The notes below the pieces were generated by a model, which was not told the DNA's origin, made no database searches, and saw only the letters and a program-made list of their open reading frames with translations. A program made the position numbers and the translations under genes. A stretch of DNA of 64,000 bases, taken from positions 7,154,087 through 7,218,086 of the forward strand of contig NC_049991.1 in assembly GCF_000003815.2 (NCBI RefSeq). Direction: 5' to 3'. Origin of the DNA: Branchiostoma floridae. Lineage: Eukaryota > Chordata > Leptocardii > Amphioxiformes > Branchiostomatidae. Below, piece by piece: positions 1 through 15,000 of the stretch (position 1 is its first letter; each line of letters starts with the position of its first letter).

Positions 1-3000
1 GTGACACATCAGATAGGTGCCTACCTACTCCACTGCAGGTGTGATAATCAGGATCCAGTGATGACGACGGAGGATCCGATGAAGCTCCAACAAGCTCGCA
101 ATGGTCCTGACCGTGTCCGGAACGGTCACCAATATTCCGGAACGTCCCGTTGATGCTGTCACTCAGAAATATTTTGTACTGAGTAGACGAGCACAAGACA
201 ACACCGACATAGAGGGCCCGACCCTCGTAGGTGTAGCTGGTTGGCCTTACAAAGCGCTCACCGTTACAACTGGAGCAACTGTTGTCGTAGGTAAAGTTGT
301 ACGGCTCCCATGAGTCGGTTGCTGTGAAAAAAAATATACAAGCAGCTTAAGGACATCATTAATTTTATGTTGCAATTTGATAATTACGGCAATAATTAGA
401 CAAAGACAAGCGGCAAAGGTGGAAACAATCTTCTGCTCCTTTTATAACGAATATGGGGAATAGAAGACACAAACATCCTAAATAATACAATTCATTATAC
501 TTTCTAAAATATCGTATTATCTATTTTGGCCCCCAATTCAGTAACCGCAGATAGGTGTCACCATATATGCACCGTTGATGTTACGGAAATACTTGGATAT
601 TGAACTTTTCATTTATCACAGTGCAGCAAACGGTGGTAGCTACATTGATTCCCATTGCATATTCTTACTGCAATTGTTCTCATCGCTCCAATCCAGACAG
701 TTAGGATGGCCGTTACACCTCGCTGAGAGTGGTACACACTGTGAGTTGTTACACCGGAACTCGTCAGGTCGACAAGCTGCAGGTAAAGTAAAATCAGCAT
801 TAATTTTAAAAGGTATCATGTATACAAATTATTCAACGGAGTTTTTTTCAAAATGTATGCAAAAATCGCTCGACAAACATGTCGAAAACATGCTACTGAA
901 GAAATGCTGCTTTGCGTGTTTATATTATGTAGTAAGCCTTTGCTTATACAAAACAGTTCTTACGGCAGGGGCCTGGTGTTACAACGACGTCATCAATTGC
1001 CATGTCACTGTAGATGTAACTTCCTCTTACGCCTTCAAACCGAATCTGTTGGATGATATTGGAATTGACGTATATTAAGAATAAATTGTCACAAATCAGG
1101 AATGAATCATCATCATCATCGCGGGCTGCTTACCCGGACCAGGTCCTCCTTTCCTCTCTAGACGTGTCTGCCCCCCAAAGCGTTCTTCAAGTCCTCGACC
1201 CGCAACCACCCCCCCCCCCCCATCATGAGCAAGCTGGTCTATGTAGGTTAGTCGAGGTCAACCACCATGTGTATATCCGGTTGCTAGCTTCCACAGTATG
1301 AGTTTACTAGCAAGCTCTGCTTTGTTCCTAAAACAATGGCCGGCAAATCTGGTCATACGCTCCCTGAATTGTTGATATGGCGGCAATATTGCCACACAAC
1401 TGTTCTTTTGTAGGATGTTGTTTCCATGAATTGTTAAGCGGGGCCCTCAACATACGAGTGTTCCATCAAGCTTGCTTTCTAGCTTCCTAGTTAATGTCCA
1501 ATGAATAAAAAAAATGCTATTTCTATTTTATTATTATTTTGTTACATACTGACATAATCCTTGCCTTGCAAGGATATAGTTCAATAACTAGTTAGAAGCA
1601 ACAGAAACTTTATGTCTCATAGCAAGAACATCTTTACACTAATTTTCTTAGGAGTATATGATATTGCTATATTTCCGCTCATATACTATGCAATTTCAAC
1701 TAGTGCAGCTGTAGGCAGTTCAGAAACATATTTGACCTAAAAAGCGGCAGACTTCATCCTGCCCCTTACCTGGAATGCACTGGCATTGGTTAAAATTGGA
1801 GTCAAAGCGAACAACCATCGATTCCCCCGGTTCCCAGACTCTGACCATACTCTCATGTCAGGATACGGAGGTTGGATGACATAGACGTTCAGTGTTCCCA
1901 TGTTCCACCCATACCTGGCATNNNNNNNNNNNNNNNNNNNNNNNNNNNNNNNNNNNNNNNNNNNNNNNNNNNNNNNNNNNNNNNNNNNNNNNNNNNNNNN
2001 NNNNNNNNNNNNNNNNNNNNNNNNNNNNNNNNNNNNNNNNNNNNNNNNNNNNNNNNNNNNNNNNNNNNNNNNNNNNNNNNNNNNNNNNNNNNNNNNNNNN
2101 NNNNNNNNNNNNNNNNNNNNNNNNNNNNNNNNNNNNNNNNNNNNNNNNNNNNNNNNNNNNNNNNNNNNNNNNNNNNNNNNNNNNNNNNNNNNNNNNNNNN
2201 NNNNNNNNNNNNNNNNNNNNNNNNNNNNNNNNNNNNNNNNNNNNNNNNNNNNNNNNNNNNNNNNNNNNNNNNNNNNNNNNNNNNNNNNNNNNNNNNNNNN
2301 NNNNNNNNNNNNNNNNNNNNNNNNNNNNNNNNNNNNNNNNNNNNNNNNNNNNNNNNNNNNNNNNNNNNNNNNNNNNNNNNNNNNNNNNNNNNNNNNNNNN
2401 NNNNNNNNNNNNNNNNNNNNNNNNNNNNNNNNNNNNNNNNNNNNNNNNNNNNNNNNNNNNNNNNNNNNNNNNNNNNNNNNNNNNNNNNNNNNNNNNNNNN
2501 NNNNNNNNNNNNNNNNNNNNNNNNNNNNNNNNNNNNNNNNNNNNNNNNNNNNNNNNNNNNNNNNNNNNNNNNNNNNNNNNNNNNNNNNNNNNNNNNNNNN
2601 NNNNNNNNNNNNNNNNNNNNNNNNNNNNNNNNNNNNNNNNNNNNNNNNNNNNNNNNNNNNNNNNNNNNNNNNNTCTTGAAAATACGACATAATGTAGCGC
2701 CACCAGTACAGTCTTTGACGTCATGATAATTGCAATAAATGCTTGAAAGCATAGATTTACTTATAGCACTTTATTAGTTTTTCGTTAATGTTAAGTAACA
2801 TCTCATTGTACGTCGATAAAGATTAGATATTCGGATAATAAGATACGACAAAAACAGTTACTCAAGCAACTGGATTGGATTTGTTTGGAACGTCTTACCA
2901 TTTCCGAAATCATATGCAGTTGCTTTTTGGTGTACAATATGTCATAAAATACTGCAAAACAATACTTTCATTATAATACTTTTAATTATATGAAGCTGAG

Positions 3001-6000
3001 GCAGAAGATGTATGAAGAAAATTATCTAGATAGATTGATAATAGTCAACGTATGAGGATTGAGCTACCAAGTCCAGCCGTATGGTCTTCCATGGTCCTGT
3101 ATACACTGATGGGGTACTATTAGAATGTCGAATCCACTGAAAAGTCCCCGAAGCAGTTGTCATGGAGTTACACTGATCTTCATCAAAGTCACAGCTCCAG
3201 GCGTCCTCTTCTAGATCTTTGCAAGGCAAGAGACAATAAACGACAGCACCAGGTGAAATATAAGAAAATCTCAGGTACCATAAGATACTAAAGTCTACGT
3301 TGCAAACTATACTTATTCCGATTTAATATACCCGTTTTATTTTGATAGAAACACCACATCTGTCTGGGACGTCACCTTACGTTACAACTTACAAATCTGT
3401 GATAGCATAGACTGTACTTACTGCAGTTTGTTTCGTCGCTCTCATCCAGACAGTCATAGTGCGCATTACACTTTGCTGAGAGTGGCACACACTGTGAATT
3501 GTTACACCGGAACTGCTCAGGTCGACATACTGCGGGGGACAATGTATGATGAACAGTAGCATTTACAAGCCTTTTAGGTATTATGAAGAACATTACTACT
3601 ACAAGATATTTATCGTGATCTGCATGAACCAATTAGGTTTTCCTCATTTAAACTAACGATATCTAGACTAGGATGATCAAACTTGGTGACTTTTGAAAAT
3701 ACTATTAACATCATAAAGTAAGTTGGGCAACATGTTCCTCATAAGAATATCTTAAGATCACTGTTTTGAGCTTAAACAATGAGATTTCATAAATATTTAA
3801 CATAATTCACTAATCAAATATCTAAAATGTATGCTTATGTATGACACAATAGGTCAAAATCCAAGGTGATGGACCATATCATACGGAAAAGTATCAATAC
3901 GCATCATGTTATTGTTCCTTAGATTCCTTCAAACCTGCACTTTCTTAAAAAAAAACAATATGTGTTACGCTATCAGTACGTTTTCATGGTAATATTGGGT
4001 AACATTGAAAGTTCATGATTCGACATGGTGTCACATTAATCGAAAAGACCGTAGGGTTCCTTCAAGTTGTAAGTGGATAATTTAAAAACAAACTCTACAG
4101 TTAGGTGTTTACTGCGTTGGCTGTTACCACATATAAAATGTAAAAGAAAAAAAATAGCAGCGGTTCGTGCACCACGTCATTTCAAAATTATTACACCCCG
4201 TCTCAGGAATACAGAAAAAAAACAGTCGAAATATGGTTAAGACATGATGTTAATCGTTCCAGACAAAGTGAGATATTTAGGTATTATGGGAATTCCCCGT
4301 TTTAGCCAAAAATATCAATTAATGACGTCATAATTACGTCATATTACGTCATAATGATATAAAAATTGCAGAAATTATAGAACTTGATGAGGTCAACTCT
4401 CCCTGCAAATTTGGTGATCGTACAGTAAGCCGTTTTGAAAATACGAAGGGGGGGGGGNNNNNNNNNNNNNNNNNNNNNNNNNNNNNNNNNNNNNNNNNNN
4501 NNNNNNNNNNNNNNNNNNNNNNNNNNNNNNNNNNNNNNNNNNNNNNNNNNNNNNNNNNNNNNNNNNNNNNCTATTAGCGACATGTACAGGGTACGTTGCA
4601 AGCAATATAATGTTAACAGCCTGTCGCACCTGACAATTGCAAACGTAAATCAATTGCATACCGCTGCCTGTGACCCACTCGTATTGTACTGTATGCAATT
4701 CTAATAAATCAAATCTCGACTATTCCTTTAGTGCATCTCGTGGCAAGTGCAAATAAGAACAAGTGCTGAATAAGTCTAGGAAATTTATTTTGTAAATAAA
4801 TGTAAAGATCTTACAGCAGGGACCAGACTGTATGTTGATACCATCAATCGCCATGTCACTTCTAAAGCTAGTTCCTCTTACGCCTTCAAAGCGAACCTGC
4901 AAATCACAATAGTTAGTAGTATTTCTTACACCTGTTTTGTCCTCCCTTCCACTTCTTTTTGCATGTGGTAAATTCAAATAAAGAAATAAAGAAATAAAGA
5001 AACCAGTTATAAGGCATGCATGTATCAGTATATGATCTTTATCAGTGTAAGTATCATTGGTTGAATCTTAACAATAATTGAATGTGTATGTAGTGAAAGA
5101 ATTGCATGCCACATACGTCAAAGGACGACGTGAAACAGTAAATATAATCAAATGAATATGAGTCAATTCATCCAGAATCCGTGCTGTTAAATTAAAATGA
5201 CCATTCTATATAGTTGTCTTTAACCCTTCAACTGTCAAGCCATGATATATCCAACACACATATGCATGCCCTGTGTGCCGTGACTGGATGTATCCGGGAT
5301 AGCGTATTCCCCCGAAATAGCAGATTTGCGCGCGTGTAGCGCACGAACCTCGGAAGATAGGGGCTTTGGCCTTGTCCGGGGGTTTCTTTTTGGCACTGAT
5401 AACATTTTAAAGGGCTCAAACACTGGGAGTTTAAGGGTTTTAACAATAATTACATATTGTGACTTACCTGAAATAGGCTAGCATTAATGAAAATAGGGAT
5501 TGAAGCTAGCAGCCACTGGTTTCCTTGATTTCCAGACCTTTTTGACACTAACATGTCAGGATACTCAGGTTGGATGACATAGACTTTCAGTGTCCCCATG
5601 TCCGATCCATACATGTGGTAGATCCACCGCAGGCAGTGCTGACCCCCAGAGCGAATGATAGGCAACGTCAGATTGGCAGTCGCATTAGAATAGGGATAAC
5701 GTGCATCCGTGTAGATATAAAAACCTGCCGAGTGAAGTCACATTAACAAAGTAAAATAAAATCTTGACGTTACTGTAGCAGATGTCAAAACCGACCACGA
5801 TGGGGTAATCCTATGGTAGCTTTAATAGCTCGCCTCCTTAACGCATAGATGTTTGATCTATAAGTTGATTAGTCGTGTTTCAAAAGATCTTAAATCTTGG
5901 TGACTAAGTACTGGATTTCACGGATCACGAAATTTGATGCAAAAGTCAAAAACAAAACAAACCGGATCCATCCGCATCAGTAGATGGTCCTGTTGACGAG

Positions 6001-9000
6001 GACGGCGTACTACCAGAGTGTCGAATCCACCGAAAACTTCTGCCGAAAATTCCTTCTGTAGAAGTTACTACGGCGTTACACTGATCTGTACCGAAGTCAC
6101 AGTTGAAATCGCCCTCGTATCGGCCTTCAATTGAATTAAGACAAACAATAGTAAAATCAGAACAATTTCCTACAGATAATGATACCAGATGTTTCTTACA
6201 TTAATGATTTAGGCTTTAACGGTACTATCAATTTAAGAAATGCCTCACCTTCAGGGATGGTAACGCCACACCTGTACCAGCGTCCGTACTGTCTGGGGTA
6301 TCCACCGATAGCTCCAAAGTGAAAACGGCTTCGGCGAGAATAGCGCCAATAACCTATCACAAATGTAAGAAATTCATTGCTGGGAATGACCAAGAAATAA
6401 TGCGTTTTACTTAATGCATGTTAGCTAGTTTAAGAGTGAAACATAGGGGCTTTGAGTTATTTCGTAATTTCTAAAAAAATGCTATGATACGGTGAGAGGT
6501 GATGTTAGAAATATGTTCTAGATCGATACTTCAAAGCTTGCCACAACGTCAAAGCTCGTTCAACAGTTATGTGCTTACCAACTCCACTGCAGGTACGATA
6601 ATCTGGATCGAGTGACGATGAAGGAGGATCTGATGAAGCTCCAACAAGCTCACAATGGTCTTGACCGTGTCCTGCACGGTCGCCAATATTCCGGAACGTT
6701 CCGTTGATGCTGTCGCTCAGAAATATCTTGTACTGAGTAGGCGAGCACAACACAACACCGACATAGAGGGTCCGACCCTCGTAGGTGTAGCTGGTTGGCC
6801 TTACAAAACGCTCGCCGTCACAGCTGGTGCAATTGTTGTCGTAGGTAAAGTTGAACGGCTCCCATGTAATAAAGTCGGTTGCTGTGGAAAAAAATAGACA
6901 AGCAGCTTAAGGACATCATTAATGTTATATTGCAATAAGATAATTAGGGCAATTATACAAAGACAAGCGGCAAAGGAGGAATATAATTTCCTCACTTTTT
7001 TAACGAATATGGGGAGCAGAAGACAAAAACATCCTAACTAATGAATACAACTTATTACACGTTCTAAACTATCGTATCATCTATTTTGGCCCAGATTCCA
7101 CAAAACGCAGATGGTTAATACTATGTATGAACCGTTTATGCTGTGGAAATACTTGGGTAATAAAACTTTTCATTTATCGAAGCACAACAAAACGGTGGTA
7201 TCTGAAATGATACCCCATTGCATAATCTTACTGCAATTTTCCTCGTCGCTCCAATCCAAACAGTCAGGGTGGTCATTGCACCTCGATGAGAGTGGTACAC
7301 ACTGCGAATTGTTGCACCGGAACTCGTCAGGTCGACAGGCTGCGTGTAAAGTAAAATCAGCACTTAAAAGGTATAATGTACATTTTCAACGAAGTTTTAG
7401 CCAATGCAATGGTAGCCGGACAAACAGTAGAAAATGATGCTGCTAAATGAATACTGCCTCACGTATTTGTATTGTAACCTAGCTACGAGGGGTGTTCAGT
7501 AAGTAATGCCCCTGACCCATTTTCCATAGAAGGAGATTAATGAAACTTGGCACGATTATTAGTCTTTCTCTTCATAGAAACCACCCAGAGTTATGAATTT
7601 CTCCCATTGTTTGATGCAGCTCTGGACACCGTTTTTGTAGGACACCCCAGGTTGGTCCTCCAACAGATGCCTCATCAATGGCAGAAGAGGAACGACCAGG
7701 TCTGGGAGCTGTTTCCACAGACTTCCGGCCATGTTTGAATTCAGGATGCCAGCGTTTTACAAGGTCATATGATGGGGCATCATCACCATAAGTTTCTTTC
7801 ATTTCATCAAAAGTCTCCTTTGGTATGCGTCCTTCCAAAAACAAAAACCGGATCACTGCGCGACACTCAACTGGCTCCATTTCACACCAGGCCCATTTCA
7901 CACCTGACTCAGTTCAAACACCAGTAAATCAAAAACCACAATTAGTTCAGAGCTGTGTTTTGCAACATAACCCATAGAGATATCATCAGGGGCATATCAG
8001 AGGGTCAGGGGCATTACTTATTGAACGCCCCTCGTACTAGACTTTTGCCAATATAACACAGTTCTTACGGCAGGGGCCTGGTGTTACAACGACGTCATCG
8101 ACTGCCATGTCACTGTAGATGTAACTTCGTCTTACGCCTTCAAACCGAATCTGCAGGATGATATTGAAATTTTGCATATATCAATAACTATAATGTCTTT
8201 CTTCAATTCTTATCATTTTGTTAAATACTCACACATGCTAGCAGTGAGAGAAGTCAATAACCAGAAAGAGAAAAACAACTTCCAAACCTAAATTTTCATA
8301 GCATTTCTACACTCATTTACGTAGAGGAATAAAGTAGAGCTATATTTCAACCTAATATGTATGCAATTTGAATAGTATTTGAACTGTTGCTTTGTGTGCA
8401 CTTTAGACACATGTTTGACTTGCAAAGCGATAGACCATACACAGTATTCATCTTGCTCCTTACCTGAAATGAACTAGCATTGGATGAAATTGGAGTCAAA
8501 GCGAACAGCCATCGACTTCCTTGGTTTCCTGACTTTGACCATACTCTCATGTCTGGATACTCAGGTTGGATGACATAGACGTTCAGTGTTCCCATACTCC
8601 ACCCATACATGTGGTAGTACCACTGCAGGCAGTGCTGACCGTCAGAGCGAATATACGGCAACCTCAGATTGGCAGTGTCACGATATGAACCAGACCTAGC
8701 ATCCGTGTACATATAGAACCCTGCAGATTGAAGAAATAAACAGAATAACCCGGAGCTCACAAAATTTAAGTGAAAACACGTTATGATATACAGAACAACC
8801 TTTGCCGTAATCATGATAATTGCAATAAATACTTAAAGCCATAGATTTACCTATGGGACAGTGTAAGTTCTTTTGTTATGTTTAGCAATGCAATATATCT
8901 TTAAACACTACAAGACGATATTTAGTACTTCCATTATAAAACTTTCTTTGATAAAGTTGAGGCAAACATATCCATATATTCATTTTTGATGTGTTCCAAC

Positions 9001-12000
9001 CCTTGATACAGACTGTAGAACAACACCATAGCTGCAACTTTAATGGACAACACTACATCACACTGCCTTTCGAGGACGACATCTGCTTGATAGCTACCAA
9101 CGAGAAACAACACCAGAATCTAATCAATGAAATCCTCAAACACCAATTCAATGAACCTTTCACTGAAATCGGCCACAAATAAAAAGAAAACGAGTAGAAA
9201 CTCAGGATCTACATAAAATACGCTTTTCCGTCATGGAGGAACCTCAGTTAAGTCATGGCTCAAAGAGCAGGCTGGTGCCACAAACGCTATCCTGTACAAC
9301 ACAGTAGGACTAAACTACAAAACCATTTCAGCCCTGTATCTCGAAGTTTTTTCCAGTCACTCTCACCTGTTGTGAGGTCGGGTCAAGGGGTCTTTAACCC
9401 CAGACAACAAGAAAGGACTCAGAACGCTATTTAGGACAGTTGATTATACTAAAACCACCAAAGAAACTCCTCAACACGGACATTAGCTGTGTGGCAATTT
9501 GGTGTATTTTGCTACATGGAACGCTCNNNNNNNNNNNNNNNNNNNNNNNNNNNNNNNNNNNNNNNNNNNNNNNNNNNNNNNNNNNNNNNNNNNNNNNNNN
9601 NNNNNNNNNNNNNNNNNNNNNNNNNNCAGGGTCAGGCAAGTATAAAAAGATATACAGTTTACATCGTTGAGAATCCTATATACAATCTACATACATACAA
9701 AATACATGATAGAAACTGCTACATCATTCAAGTCCGTTCATTTTGGCCGTCCCCATTACTTTAAGAGTCTCTTAAATGAAGCCAGAGTTGGCGCTGTGCG
9801 TATGTCCGGTGGTAGACTGTTCCAGATGGTGGGTCCACGGTATGAGTCTTCTGAAGGTTTCTCGGTGGGGTTTTGAGCAAGTTGATTGCAGGCGCTTTGC
9901 CTGGTTGTTTCTGTGCTTTGGTCTCGGCAATAGACGAACATTTGGCGCATGTAGGGTGGGAGTTTGCTGTTCAGAGTTCTGTAGACGAGTACGGCGTTGT
10001 AGTATTGATGTGTTGCCTTATGGTAATGTAACGTCTTGTGTTAGTCTGGCAATATCCTCCATGTTTGGTCAGTAATGACCCCCATGACCTGGGATAAATT
10101 TTACTTTCTTTTATATCTAAATGAAGAATGATTTTACTACTAAATATAGTGGAAAACAACTGATTGACCTACCAGATCCATCCGTATGGTCTGCTGATGG
10201 TCCTGTTGATGATGTTGGGGTACTATGGGAATGCCGAATCCATTGAAAACTTCCCGGAGCAGTTGTTCTGGAGTTACATTTATCTTCATCAAAGTCACAG
10301 CTCCAGGCATCGTCTAGATCTTTGCAAGGCAAGAGAAATAAACAGGTGAATACCAGGTGAAATGTAACAAAAATGCCAGGTACCATTCGATACTAGTTGC
10401 TACTTTGCAAATTATAGGTACTCCTTTTAAATAGATACTTGATTCATTCTGAGGAACAAAACACCACATCTGTCTGAGACGTTTACAATTTACAGATCTG
10501 TACATGAAGATCTTTGAATCAAACGATGTATGTACAAGTAATCACAAATTGCACAATCTCGATTCTAAAAGACCATGATAACAACCTATGTCTAATAAGA
10601 AAAGTGTCTATTCATCAATACAGGACTGCTAACGACAGTTAGCATTTGATTGCATAGACTGTACTTACTGCAGTTAGTTTCATCGCTCCCATCCAGACAG
10701 TCATAGTGTGCATTACACTTTGCTGATAGTGGTACACACTGTGAATTGTTACACTGGAACTGCTCAGGTCGACATACTGTGGGGTATAAAGTATGATTAA
10801 TAAATAGCATTTATAAGCCTTGCAGTGTCTTGTAGAATATTCCTATAGCTACTGCAAGCTATCTGTTCTCAAGTTATGTTGATAGTTTTTTATCTGTACA
10901 CTTTTATGTTATGATTATGCATTATGTTATTGTAATATATATAGGCTAAAGGGTATCGTAATAAATGAATAATAGAATCTATCCTATACTAATAACCTTA
11001 TATAGACTGTGGAGGGCTAGAGAAGTTGACGTACCAACTTTATCATCGCCAAACAACATTTGCCAGGGCGACTTAACTTAGTGACTATAAAAAAATAATA
11101 TTATAAAGTAAGTTTGGCAACATGTTTCTAAGAGGCATATGTCATCACAAAGTTCACTGTTTTTGGTTTACATCTTGAGGTTTCATTAATATTGAACATT
11201 ATGAAATATAATGAAATATTAAAAATGTATAGTAATATATGACGTATCGGTCCAAATCCAAGGTGACGAGCCATATCATAAGAAAAGTATAATCAGGTTA
11301 TGGTTATTTAAATTCCATCATTACTTTTCATGGTAATTTGGGGTAATATATTGAAACAAAGTTCCCGTTGAAATAAGTTCATGATTCGAGATGGCGTCAC
11401 ATCCATCGAAAAAAAAATAGGGTTACTTTTGAATGAGAGTGGACCATTTGAAAACAAACCTTACACATGTCTTCACTGTAAGGCCTAAAGTCTTGTGTCT
11501 GGGTCGGGTGGACCCCTCGATACCTTGATAAGGTGATAGTCACCGCTATTGTCAATTATTCTACAAATATGATGAAACTTAAGAATGGCGGACCTCAAAG
11601 GATATCTAAAATACATATGGCGTCATTTTATGACGCATTATTCAATACATTTAGGCATTATGGCATTCCCTATTTCGCCGGGTTTAGGTAATGATATCAC
11701 CTTTTAATAGGTACATCACAATTACGTCATATAACGTCATCACGATATCAACATCATGGCAGTTCTGAAACTTTACATGTAATTACCCCTTTGGCAGTAA
11801 TGTACAAATCGGTACAAAAACAGCGATCATACACAAAGTCGTTTCTAAATTATTACACCCCCTGTCTCAGGAATACCGAAAAAGAGTCTGAATATGGTTA
11901 AGACATGATGTTAATCATTCCAGACAAAATTCAGTTGATATAAAAACTATTAGCGACATGTACAGGGTACGTAGCAAGCAACGGTTTTATAGTTGTCATC

Positions 12001-15000
12001 AGCCATTCGCTGAAAATCTCGTGAAAATTTCAAATAAGAACAAGTACACAATAAGTCTAAGAAATCGATTTGGTAAATAGATTTAAGATAAAATGTAAAA
12101 ATCTTACAGCAGGGACCAGACTGTATGTTGATACCATCAATCGCCATGTCACTTCTAAAGCTAGCCCCTCTTACGCCTTCAAAGCGAACCTGCAAATGAC
12201 AATAGTTCATAGTATTACTTACAAATCAAACCATTCGCAAGGTATGAACGTTTAAGTATATGATCTTTATCCTTTTACGTATAGTTAGTTGAATCTAAAC
12301 ACTGATTAAATGTGTAGTGAAAGGACAGGAAAATGCCACACTTCTTTCAGACATACGTGAAGCAGTAAATTTTGGCGAATATGAATCAATTCATCAAGAA
12401 TCCGTGTTTAAACTAAAGAGATCATTTTATATATTTGTCTTCGGATATATCCGGTATAGCGTATCCCCCACAAGCAGCTGCTTTGTACGCATTTAGCGCA
12501 CGAACACCGGAAGTTAGGGACTTCAGCCCTGTTCGAGGGTTCTTGTTGGAGGTCAGCGGCCAATCCTGGTACTGATAGCATTTTATAGGGCTGAAACGCT
12601 GGCAGTTTACGGGTTTAACAATAAGTANNNNNNNNNNNNNNNNNNNNNNNNNNNNNNNNNNNNNNNNNNNNNNNNNNNNNNNNNNNNNNNNNNNNNNNNN
12701 NNNNNNNNNNNNNNNNNNNNNNNNNNNGATAGTAAAATCAGAACTTTTTCCTACAGATAATGATACCAGATGTTTCTTGCATTAATGATTTAGGCTTTAA
12801 CGGTACTATCAATTTTAAAAATGCCTTACCTTCAGATATGGTAACGCCACACCTGTACCAGCGTCCGTACTGTCTGGAGTCACCGATAGTTCCGAAGTAA
12901 AAACGGCCTCCGCGAGAATAACGCCAATAACCTGTTACAAATGAACGAAATTCATTGCTGGGAATGACCAAGAAATCTTGCGTTTAATTTATGCACGTTA
13001 GCTCATTTAAGAGTCAAATATAGGAACTATGACTTAGTTCATAATTTCTAAAGGAAATACTATAATATGGAGTGACGTGATGAAATGCATTATAGATACA
13101 TCAAAGTTTGCCACAACGTCAAAGCTCATTCATCAGTTAGGTGCTTACCAACTCCACTGCAGGTGCGATAATCTGGATCCAGTGATGACGAAGGAGGATC
13201 TGATGAAGCTCCAACAAGCTCACAGTGGTCTTGTCCGTGTCCTGAACCATCGCCAATATTCCGGAACGTTCCATTCACGCTGTCACTTAGAAATATCTTG
13301 TACTGAGTAGGCGAGCACAACACAACACCGACATAGAGGATCCGCCCCCCGTAGGTGTAGCTGGTTGGCTTTACAAAACGCTCACCGTCACAACTGGTGC
13401 AACTGTTGTCGTAGGTAAAGTTGACCGGCTCCCACGCAATAGAGCCGGTGGCTGTGGGAAATTAGACAAGCAGCTGAAGGGTATCGTTAATTGTTTATTG
13501 TAATTAGGTAATCCGGACAATTAGACAAAGAAAAACGGCAAATGACAAAAAAAGGAAAAACTTCCTCAATTTACTCGCTTTTTTACAGGTTGTGGTGAGC
13601 AGACGACAAAAACATCCAAAATAATAAAGTTAATGAAACGTTCGAAAAAATCAAAGTATCAGTTTTGGATCCAATTCGTACTGAGACCATAATTTGAATT
13701 TATACTAAATGCAAAACTTATACCTGAAATAAAACATATAGCGCTCAAAAGTATTTGATCTTTAGAGCTGAAATTCGATGAGCTCTCTGAAAAAGTTTAG
13801 GTCACAGTACGGTCGAAACGAGGTCAATGCGGCAAAATTGTAATATATAGATGTAAATGAGAAACAGTCGGCAATACACCATATTCCAGAAAACACACTG
13901 TCAGGTGGGCATCACAGTGTATGCACAGTTTATGTCGTGCCATGGAAAGGGTTGAATGATTAAACTTTTCATGAGTTGTTAATCGAAGCGCGACAAAAAC
14001 AGGCATTAGTACTGCATTGTATTTTCTTACTGCAGTTTATTTCGTCGCTCCAATCCAGGCAGTCAGGATGGTCATTACACCTCGCTGAGAGTGGTACACA
14101 CTGCGAGCTGTCACAACGGAACTCGTCAGGTCTACAAGCTGTGGGTAAAGCAAAATCATCATTTGAAAGGTATCGTATAAGTCTCAAAGGAAAATGTAGT
14201 CAGTGCAACGGTCTCTCGACAAATAAACTAATTTAAGATGTTCAATGAACACTAGTAAATAAATTCTGCCTGTTTAAGTAACATTGTAATCATTTGTCTA
14301 TAAAAAACGTGTCTTACGGCAGGGGCCTGGTGTTACAACGACGTCATCGATTGCCATGTCACTGTAGCTGTATTCTCTTACGCCTTCGAACCGAATCTGT
14401 GGGATGATATTGAATTGACATAAATCGAGAAGAAATTGTCACAAATCAAGAATGGATCAAGAAATGTTTTTGTCTTTCCTTATTATTTTGTTACATACTA
14501 GCATAAGCCTTGTTTAGTTAGAAAAACAACAACAACAGAAACCCAATGTCTCATAGAAAGAACATCTGTAGACTCATTTTCATAGAAGTATGATAGCAGT
14601 ACATTTCCACTTACAGGGCTCAAATACTTTTTGGCAAACCTGCACTGGTACAGGTGGCATTGAAAATTACCTGCACCAGACAAGCTTTACCTGCACCACT
14701 CTGAATTTAGGAAGTATGGATCATACTGAAATTGTTCAGGAACCATTATTTTATTCTTTATAGGTGGTAACAGCCAATGGAGCTAATAACAATCAACATG
14801 CACCTACGCCACAGGATATTTATGTATAAAATCTAGTACATGGACCAGTGCAGGTTAGATGCAGGTAGACACCAGAAATACCTGCACAGCTCCAATTTTA
14901 CCTGCATATGCAGGTGGTATTTCGAGACCTGACTTATATAATGTGCAATTTGAACTGATACAGCTGTAGGCAATTAAAAAAAAATACGTTTGACCTAAAA

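Noticed and set aside
575-1078. Plus-strand open frame of 167 codons
   Set aside because: It lies antisense over an LDLa exon and a MAM exon; its length follows from the conserved minus-strand codons.
6655-6897. Plus-strand frames repeated at 101, 6655, 19200 and 27949
   Set aside because: These are antisense shadows of module X first exons; their conservation is explained by the minus strand.
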